This document shows, one piece after another, positions 4,798 to 9,926 of a DNA stretch of 9,926 nucleotides. This stretch comes from Planctomycetota bacterium (lineage in GTDB: Bacteria; Planctomycetota; Planctomycetia; Isosphaerales; Isosphaeraceae). Numbering within the stretch: position 1 is the first letter of the stretch; every line of letters starts with the position of its first letter. Below the pieces are notes generated by a model. The model was given only the letters and a program-made list of their open reading frames with translations, was not told the DNA's origin and did not search any database. Location: assembly GCA_021777685.1 (NCBI GenBank), contig JAJYDH010000216.1, positions 1 through 9,926 on the forward strand, written 5' to 3'. The position numbers were made by a program, and so were the translations under genes.

Positions 4798-7032
4798 ATG
4801 AAGAATTTCGCCCGCCTCGTGCGTTTCGCCTGGCCCTACCGGGTCCGGTTCGGGCTTTCCCTGGCCTGTGCCGCGATGGTCGCCGTCTTCTGGGGCGGCA
4901 ACATCGGCGCCGTGTACCCGCTCCTCCAGATCCTGATCCGCAGCGAGAACTGCCAGCACTGGATCGAGGAGAAGATCGACCTGGCCGACTCGGACGCCAA
5001 GGTGCTCTCGGCCCGGCTCGACGAGCTGGAGGCCGTCTCCCGGCTCGACGTGCCCAACGAGGCCAAGCTCAAGCGGCTGGACAGGGCCGTCGGCGATTAC
5101 GACGCGGCGACCCAGGAACTGCTCCGGTTCCGCCGGGGGCAGGTCAACGCCCGCGACCAGGAAAGGCCTATCGCCGACCTCGGCGCCAGGAAGCCCGGGA
5201 CAGGACCCCAGGAACTGGCCCATCGGGTCGCCGAGGCCCGGCTCGACGAGCTGAAATTCGACCTGCCGCTGGTCAAGGCCGGTCGTTACAAGGACCTTGA
5301 CGTCCGCAAGGGCCGCTGGTCCCGCGACCTGGACGACGTCCGGAAGTGGGACGCCCGCTATCGCCGGGCCGAGCCGCTGATCGACAAATATCTGCCCAGC
5401 AACGGATTCCGGACGCTGCTCCTGCTGATGGGCCTGGTCATGGTCGGCATCGCGTGCAAGGGGTTCTTCCTGTTCCTCCAGGAAGTTTTGGTCTCCGACC
5501 TGACCCAGCTCACGATCTTCGACATCCGCAACCTCTTCTTCCGCCGGACGATGGCCCTCGACCTGGCCAGCTTCAACGACCAGGGCTCGGCCGAGCTTCT
5601 GGCCCGGTTCACCAACGACATGGAGTCGGTCCACCAGGGCCTGATGACCATCATGGGCCGGGTGATCCGCGAGCCGCTCCGGATCTTGAGCTGCCTGGCC
5701 GCGGCGCTCTGGCTCAACTGGCGGCTCACCTGCCTGGCCCTGGTGCTCGTGCCGGTCTCGGTCTTCTGCACCCACCGGGCCGGCAAGATCATGAAGCGGG
5801 CCGTCCGGAAGTCGCTGGAGAGCATGTCGAACATCTACAAGATCCTCCAGGAGAGCCTGCAAGGCATCAAGGTCGTCAAGGCGTTCACGATGGAGCGCTA
5901 CGAGCGGCGCCGGTTCTTCCTGGAGACCAAGAGCCTCTACAAGAAGAGCGTGAAGGTCGCGATGATCGACGCCCTCTCCGACCCAGTGCTTGAACTGCTG
6001 GCGCTGACGACGGTCTCGATCGCGCTCCTTTCCGGCTCGTACCTGGTCCTGAACCACACGACCGCGATCGACTTCGGCCTGTTCAAGCTCCAGCTCTCGT
6101 CACGGCCGCTGGAGATCGAGGACCTGCTGACGCTCTACGCGATGCTCGCGGGGATCTCGGACCCGGTCCGGAAGCTGGCCAACGTCCACTCGAAGATCCA
6201 GCGGGCCTCGGCCGCGGCCGACCGGATCTGCGCCCTGATGGATCGCCGGCCCGAGGTCGCCGACAAGCCCAGGGCCGTCCGTCTCCCCCGCCACCGGGCG
6301 GCGATCGAGTTCGAGGATGTCGGCTTCGGCTACAACGGCCGAGACCCGGTCCTGAAGGGCGTGAACCTGGAGGTCCGCCATGGCGAGACCATCGCGCTGG
6401 TCGGCCCCAACGGGTGCGGCAAGTCCACGCTGATGAACCTCCTGCCCCGGTTCTGGGACGTCCAGTCGGGGTCGATCCGGGTGGACGGCCACGATATCCG
6501 CGACGTCCAGATCCGCAGCCTCCGCTCTCAGATCGGCATGGTGATCCAGGAGACCATCCTGTTCCACGACACCGTGGCCAACAACATCGCCTACGGGACC
6601 CGCCACGCCAGCCGGGATGCCATCGTGGCCGCGGCCAAGCGGTCGTACGCCCACCAGTTCATCATGAACCTGCCCCAGGGGTACGACACGATGCTCGGCG
6701 AGGTCGGGACCGGCCTCTCCGGCGGCCAGCGACAGCGGATCGCCCTGGCCCGCGCGATGCTCCGCGATCCCGCCATCCTGATCCTCGACGAGGCCACCAG
6801 CGCCGTGGACATCCAGGACGAGGCCCTGATCCGCAAGGCGATCGAGGAATTCGCCCGGAACCGGACGACGTTCGTCATCACCCACAGCCTCGGAGCCCTC
6901 TCGTTCGCCGATCGGATCGTCCTGATCGAGGGCGGCCAGATCGCGGCCGTCGGCACCGACGCCGAGCTGCATCGGACCTCGCCGCTCTATCGCCGGCTCC
7001 ACGACATCCAGTACCACCGCGAGAGCGCCTGA
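4798..7032 (+). CDS. ABC exporter half-transporter (MsbA-like fused permease-ATPase) with a large extracytoplasmic loop
   Basis: The product is 744 residues, longer than the usual 580-620. The N-terminal permease has about six membrane helices: TM1 about 16-45, TM2 about 204-232, TM3/TM4 about 284-326, TM5 about 393-418, TM6 about 441-462. Between TM1 and TM2 lies a charged, largely helical insertion (about 50-203) predicted outside the cytoplasm. The ATPase is complete: A-loop Tyr512, Walker A GPNGCGKST (536-544), Q-loop Gln584, signature LSGGQ (640-644), Walker B LILDE (661-665) and switch His696. The half-transporter would work as a homodimer exporting a lipid or glycolipid. It diverges from the glycosyltransferase-kinase genes, so flipping a phosphorylated glycolipid is a reasonable inference, but the substrate is not shown. 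No Shine-Dalgarno sequence precedes the ATG; the TGA of a tiny upstream frame overlaps it (ATGA). The start is kept because KNFARLVRFAWPYR is a normal exporter N-terminus. Confidence 0.9.
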   Translation: MKNFARLVRFAWPYRVRFGLSLACAAMVAVFWGGNIGAVYPLLQILIRSENCQHWIEEKIDLADSDAKVLSARLDELEAVSRLDVPNEAKLKRLDRAVGDYDAATQELLRFRRGQVNARDQERPIADLGARKPGTGPQELAHRVAEARLDELKFDLPLVKAGRYKDLDVRKGRWSRDLDDVRKWDARYRRAEPLIDKYLPSNGFRTLLLLMGLVMVGIACKGFFLFLQEVLVSDLTQLTIFDIRNLFFRRTMALDLASFNDQGSAELLARFTNDMESVHQGLMTIMGRVIREPLRILSCLAAALWLNWRLTCLALVLVPVSVFCTHRAGKIMKRAVRKSLESMSNIYKILQESLQGIKVVKAFTMERYERRRFFLETKSLYKKSVKVAMIDALSDPVLELLALTTVSIALLSGSYLVLNHTTAIDFGLFKLQLSSRPLEIEDLLTLYAMLAGISDPVRKLANVHSKIQRASAAADRICALMDRRPEVADKPRAVRLPRHRAAIEFEDVGFGYNGRDPVLKGVNLEVRHGETIALVGPNGCGKSTLMNLLPRFWDVQSGSIRVDGHDIRDVQIRSLRSQIGMVIQETILFHDTVANNIAYGTRHASRDAIVAAAKRSYAHQFIMNLPQGYDTMLGEVGTGLSGGQRQRIALARAMLRDPAILILDEATSAVDIQDEALIRKAIEEFARNRTTFVITHSLGALSFADRIVLIEGGQIAAVGTDAELHRTSPLYRRLHDIQYHRESA

Positions 7033-7048
7033 TCGGCGGACCTGCTCG

Positions 7049-7076
7049 TTGCGTCCCGCCTCAATCCGGGTATCTT
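7049..7076 (+). promoter_or_regulatory. Candidate sigma70-type promoter of the PPC-domain gene
   Basis: TTGCGT (7049-7054) and TATCTT (7071-7076) are 16 bp apart in the 104-bp gap after the exporter. The predicted transcription start is near 7082-7084, directly before a perfect hairpin. This suggests that the downstream gene is not only read through from the exporter. Confidence 0.45.
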
Positions 7077-7084
7077 AGGACTCA

Positions 7085-7105
7085 GGCCATCGCTCGGCGA
7101 TGGCC
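7085..7105 (+). repeat. Perfect 9-bp inverted repeat with 3-nt loop
   Basis: GGCCATCGC (7085-7093) and GCGATGGCC (7097-7105) are exact reverse complements around TCG. It lies between the candidate -10 box (7076) and the ribosome binding site (7126) of the PPC gene, so an RNA started near 7083 would carry it as a 5'-terminal hairpin. No U tract follows, which argues against a simple intrinsic terminator for the exporter, though that remains possible. An operator is the other alternative. Confidence 0.6.
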
Positions 7106-7125
7106 GTCCGGGATCGCCGGCCCTT

Positions 7126-7129
7126 GAGG
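7126..7129 (+). promoter_or_regulatory. Ribosome binding site of the PPC-domain gene
   Basis: GAGG sits seven bases before the ATG at 7137. This supports that start, which also gives a complete signal peptide. Confidence 0.55.
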
Positions 7130-7136
7130 ACGGATC

Positions 7137-9641
7137 ATGCTCCGGCGAGGCAGTTTGTCGCTCGCGGTCCTCGGACATCTCGCCTGCCTCGGGGCCTGCG
7201 CCTCCCTCGGGCAGGTGGGCAACGTCCCCGTCGTCTCGGGCGTCTTCCCGGCGGGCGGGACGGTCGGCCGGGAGGTCGACTGGACGATCACCGGCCGGAA
7301 CCTGGCCTCGGCGAGGTCGCTCCTGATCTCGGGGGGCGGGGTCGAGGTCGTCTCGCTCGCGGTCAAGGACGAGACCTCGGCGACGGCCCGGGTCCGCGTC
7401 GCGGGCGATGCCCGTCCCGGATTCCGCGAGGTCCGGCTTGACGGGCCGACCGGCGTCTCCAACCTGTCCATCGTCCGGGTCGACTCGCTGCCCCAGGTGG
7501 CCGAGGTCGAGCCGAACGACTCGCCCGAGCAAGCCCAGCCCGTGCCCGCCGGGTCGGCGATCGAAGGGGTTCTCAAGCCGCTCGACGTCGATCAATTCCG
7601 GCTCGAAGGGGCGCCCGGCCAGCGGTTGACGATCGACCTGGAAGCCCGGCGGATCGGGACGTCGATCTCGCCGGTCGTGACCCTGTTCACGACCTCGGGC
7701 GGGGCGATCGCCCAGGGTCGCGAGTCGCCGGGGGGGGACCGGGACTGCCGGATGACGGCCATCCTGCCGCCCGACGGCAAGTGCCTCGTCCAGGTCCGGG
7801 ACAACGTCTACGGGGGGAGCGACCGGGCCCGATACCGCCTTCGCCTCGACCCGAGCCCCTACGCCTCCGGCCTCTTCCCGCTCGGAGGGCCGAAGGGCCG
7901 GACGATCGAGGTCGAAGCCTCGGGCGGGAACCTCCTCGAACCCCGGCGAAAGTCGATCACCCTCCCTGACGCGCCCGGTTCGATGGTCGCCCCGGGCGAT
8001 TTCGACGGCCCCGGCGGCCCGGTCGCGTGCCCCGGCCGGCTGGTCGTCGGCGACGGTCCCGAGATCACCGAGCCGTCCGACCGGCCCGATGGCGGGGCGA
8101 TCGACGTCGCGACCGGCGTCACGGTCAATGGGCGGATCGGGAGGCCGGGCGAGGTCGACGCCTATCGGCTGAAGGTCAAGGCGGGAGAGAAGGTCCGCGC
8201 CCGGATCGAGGCGGCGGCGATGGGCTCCTGGCTGGACTCGGTGATCGTCCTCCGCGACGAGGCGGAGGCGACGCTCGCCGAGAACGACGACAGCAACGAG
8301 GCCGTCCGGCCCGACCAGGCCCGGTCCGTGAGCGCCCTGGGCGTCCCCGAAGGGTCGCCGGACAGCTCGGTCGAGTTCGAGGCGAAGGGCGACGGCATCC
8401 TGACGATCGAGGTCGCCGATCGCTTCGGCGACGGCGGTCCCGAGTACGGTTACCGCCTGGCCATCGGGCCCGACCGGCCCGATGTCGCGGTCACGCTCCT
8501 GCTCGGCAACGCGACCGCCAACGCCGGCGCGATCCGCAACCTCGGCCAGGCCCGGACGGCGCGGACGTCGCCCGGTCAGTTCGGCGTGTTCAACCTCAGG
8601 CCCGGCTCGTCGACCCCGATCAACTTCCTGGCCTCCGCCTCGGGCCGACCCGGTCCCGTCGAGGTCCGCGTCGAGGGGCTACCCGAGGGTGTCTCGGCCG
8701 AGCCGGTGAGCGTCCGCTTTCCCGGGCCGAACTCCGCGAGCCCATCCCGATCCGAGCCGGTCGCCGACTTCCTCACGCTCAAGGTCGCCCCCTACGCGCA
8801 GCCGGGGCTGGGCGAGGTGCGGGTCGTGGCGTCGGCGAGCCCTTCGCCGGGTCTGGTCCTGCATCGAGATGCCACGGCGACGATCGGGATCGACTCGGCC
8901 AGCGTCTCGGCCCGGCCGATCACCCGGGTGATCTCGAGAATCCCGCTCAGGATCGTCGGCGAGGCCCGACCGCTGTTCATCGGCCCTCCCGCGCCCCCGA
9001 TGCTCCGGAAAGTGGGCGTCCCGGGGCCGCTCCTCCAGGGCGACCACGTCGACCTGACGCTCGACTTCAGCGGGCCCGTCGCCGCCGACGACGGCTCGAC
9101 CGTCGAGGCCCGCGCCGAAGGGGTGGGGCTGGCGACCAACACGGTGATCTCGGACGGGACGGGGCTCGACGACGGGGCGGCGTCCGGGGTGACGGTCCAC
9201 GTCCTGGCCTCGGCCAGGGCGAAGCCCGGCCCATACCCGGTGAAGGTGTCGTACACCTCCCCGGCCGGGTCGGCGGTGGTCCGCGAGGTGACGGTCGTGG
9301 TGAAGGCGCCGATCGAAGTCCGGACGGCCGCCGAGGCGATCTTCCTCAATCCCGGCGACGGGGCGACGATCCCGGTCGAGGTCCGCCGCGAGCCCGGCTT
9401 CGACGGCGAGATCGAGCTGAAGGTCGAGGGGCTGCCGAGGGGCGTCAAGCTCGCCAGGGGGGTCACGCTCGGGGCGGTCGTCTCGAAGGGCGAAATCCGT
9501 CTCGAGATGAACGCGGACGCCCGGCCGATCGCCGGATCGGCGGAACTGCGGGTCGTCGGGATGGCGCGGATGCCCCGAGGGAACGTCCCCGTCGATTCGA
9601 AAATCCGACCGATGATCCGGGCGCGCCCGGCCGACAAATGA
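7137..9641 (+). CDS. Exported multidomain surface protein: TIG-like, two PPC modules, Ig-like repeats
   Basis: The product is 834 residues. The N-terminus is an export signal: RR at 3-4, a hydrophobic core at 7-20, then LGAC with Cys21 as a possible lipobox, or signal peptidase I cleavage near CAS-LGQ. Domains seen in order: a TIG/IPT-like beta domain (about 32-115, opening VFPAGGTVG); PPC module 1 (about 121-238), with the typical EVEPNDSPEQAQ start and DVDQFRL; a linker; PPC module 2 (about 320-445), with GRIGRPGEVDAYRL and ENDDSNE; then beta-rich Ig-like regions (about 480-590 and 735-810) sharing a VEGLP-GV motif (512-519 and 763-770). PPC modules are known as non-catalytic modules of secreted proteins. 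No catalytic motif is visible, so a structural or binding role at the cell surface is inferred. It ends with tandem in-frame stops, TGA TAA (9639-9644). The candidate promoter and hairpin directly upstream suggest its own transcription. Confidence 0.85.
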   Translation: MLRRGSLSLAVLGHLACLGACASLGQVGNVPVVSGVFPAGGTVGREVDWTITGRNLASARSLLISGGGVEVVSLAVKDETSATARVRVAGDARPGFREVRLDGPTGVSNLSIVRVDSLPQVAEVEPNDSPEQAQPVPAGSAIEGVLKPLDVDQFRLEGAPGQRLTIDLEARRIGTSISPVVTLFTTSGGAIAQGRESPGGDRDCRMTAILPPDGKCLVQVRDNVYGGSDRARYRLRLDPSPYASGLFPLGGPKGRTIEVEASGGNLLEPRRKSITLPDAPGSMVAPGDFDGPGGPVACPGRLVVGDGPEITEPSDRPDGGAIDVATGVTVNGRIGRPGEVDAYRLKVKAGEKVRARIEAAAMGSWLDSVIVLRDEAEATLAENDDSNEAVRPDQARSVSALGVPEGSPDSSVEFEAKGDGILTIEVADRFGDGGPEYGYRLAIGPDRPDVAVTLLLGNATANAGAIRNLGQARTARTSPGQFGVFNLRPGSSTPINFLASASGRPGPVEVRVEGLPEGVSAEPVSVRFPGPNSASPSRSEPVADFLTLKVAPYAQPGLGEVRVVASASPSPGLVLHRDATATIGIDSASVSARPITRVISRIPLRIVGEARPLFIGPPAPPMLRKVGVPGPLLQGDHVDLTLDFSGPVAADDGSTVEARAEGVGLATNTVISDGTGLDDGAASGVTVHVLASARAKPGPYPVKVSYTSPAGSAVVREVTVVVKAPIEVRTAAEAIFLNPGDGATIPVEVRREPGFDGEIELKVEGLPRGVKLARGVTLGAVVSKGEIRLEMNADARPIAGSAELRVVGMARMPRGNVPVDSKIRPMIRARPADK

Positions 9642-9738
9642 TAAGAAAGAGGGAAGTCGGCGGCATCCGGGCCCGGCGACGAGGCCGGAGGCCGGCGACT
9701 CCCCGACGCGAACGAATAACCGGGTTGGCCGGTGCGTC

Positions 9739-9754
9739 GACCCCTTCAAGGGTC
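9739..9754. repeat. Short inverted repeat between the PPC gene and the next gene
   Basis: GACCC (9739-9743) and GGGTC (9750-9754) flank CTTCAA; the same bases can also be read as the palindrome CCCTT-C-AAGGG. It lies 98 bp past the PPC stop without a T run. It may be a weak terminator or leader hairpin, or chance. I see no convincing promoter in the rest of this 193-bp gap. Confidence 0.25.
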
Positions 9755-9834
9755 ATCGCGCCGGCACGATCGGGCCCGAAGTCTGGCTGTCAGTTCTCGG
9801 GCCGATCCCGGCCCCGTCCAGAAAGGTCAACGCG

Positions 9835-9926
9835 ATGCTTTGGCGACACCTTTGCCTGGCCCGGGCCATCACGGCCGCGGGCCTCCTGACATGCTCGGCG
9901 CTCGGGGCCTCGGCCGCGGGCGAGCC
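9835..9926 (+). CDS. N-terminus of an exported protein (partial)
   Basis: The frame opens at ATG 9835 and runs off the window edge after 30 codons. GAAAGG (9821-9826) ends eight bases upstream and is a good ribosome binding site. The visible residues form a Sec signal peptide: a short N-region with Arg4, His5 and Arg10, a hydrophobic core (about 11-23), and a probable signal peptidase I site after GASA at residue 27 or 28. The mature part is not visible, so the function is unknown. It follows the PPC gene in the same direction. In planctomycetes PPC proteins often sit beside DUF1549/DUF1553 or DUF1501 genes, which makes such a neighbour plausible but unproven here. Confidence 0.7.
   Translation, partial: MLWRHLCLARAITAAGLLTCSALGASAAGE

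Noticed and set aside
4702..6057. 451-residue minus-strand open frame opposite the exporter gene
   Set aside because: It is antisense to the conserved exporter permease, with repetitive Asp/Glu/Gln/Val-rich composition typical of antisense frames in GC-rich genes.
8027..9889. 620-residue + strand open frame overlapping the PPC gene and running into the next gene
   Set aside because: It is Arg/Gly-rich low complexity, overlaps a well-supported gene and would overlap the signal peptide of the following gene.
1..9926. CRISPR arrays, tRNA/rRNA genes, insertion sequences, long direct repeats
   Set aside because: No spaced direct repeats, cloverleaf-like sequence, transposase motif or terminal inverted repeats were found by eye on either strand.

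Overview
The window looks like chromosomal DNA from a high-GC planctomycete, probably of the Isosphaeraceae type. I infer this from four things: very high GC in third codon positions, a large secreted protein with paired PPC (pre-peptidase C-terminal) modules, a lipoprotein gluzincin of the DUF1570 / peptidase-MA kind, and an MsbA-like exporter with an unusually large extracytoplasmic loop. No database comparison was possible, so the taxonomy is an inference.

Layout. Positions 1-72 hold the 3' end of an unidentified + strand gene. A palindrome-rich convergent gap (73-215) follows. Three genes then run on the minus strand, read from right to left: a GT4-type glycosyltransferase (4251-3133), a protein with two fused WaaP/Kdo-kinase-like domains (3053-1263), and a predicted zinc-metallopeptidase lipoprotein (1166-216). 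A hairpin at 1199-1244 separates the kinase from the lipoprotein, so the lipoprotein may be a separate transcription unit. The 546-bp divergent region 4252-4797 carries a fairly good promoter for the glycosyltransferase and weaker ones for the other side. On the + strand follow a 744-residue ABC exporter (4798-7032), a secreted or lipidated 834-residue protein with a TIG-like domain, two PPC modules and Ig-like domains (7137-9641), and the first 30 codons of another exported protein (9835 to the edge).

How the genes may work together. A cytoplasmic GT-B glycosyltransferase, a double LPS-core-kinase-like protein and a divergent lipid-exporter-like ABC half-transporter suggest an envelope glycolipid (LPS-like) module: sugar transfer, phosphorylation, then flipping across the inner membrane. 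The two-domain kinase and the roughly 150-residue insertion between TM1 and TM2 of the exporter are the most unusual points. The PPC protein and the gene after it appear to be a separate cell-surface unit, with its own candidate promoter and a perfect 9-bp hairpin predicted at the very 5' end of its mRNA. No RNA gene, CRISPR array, insertion sequence or sign of recent transfer was seen.
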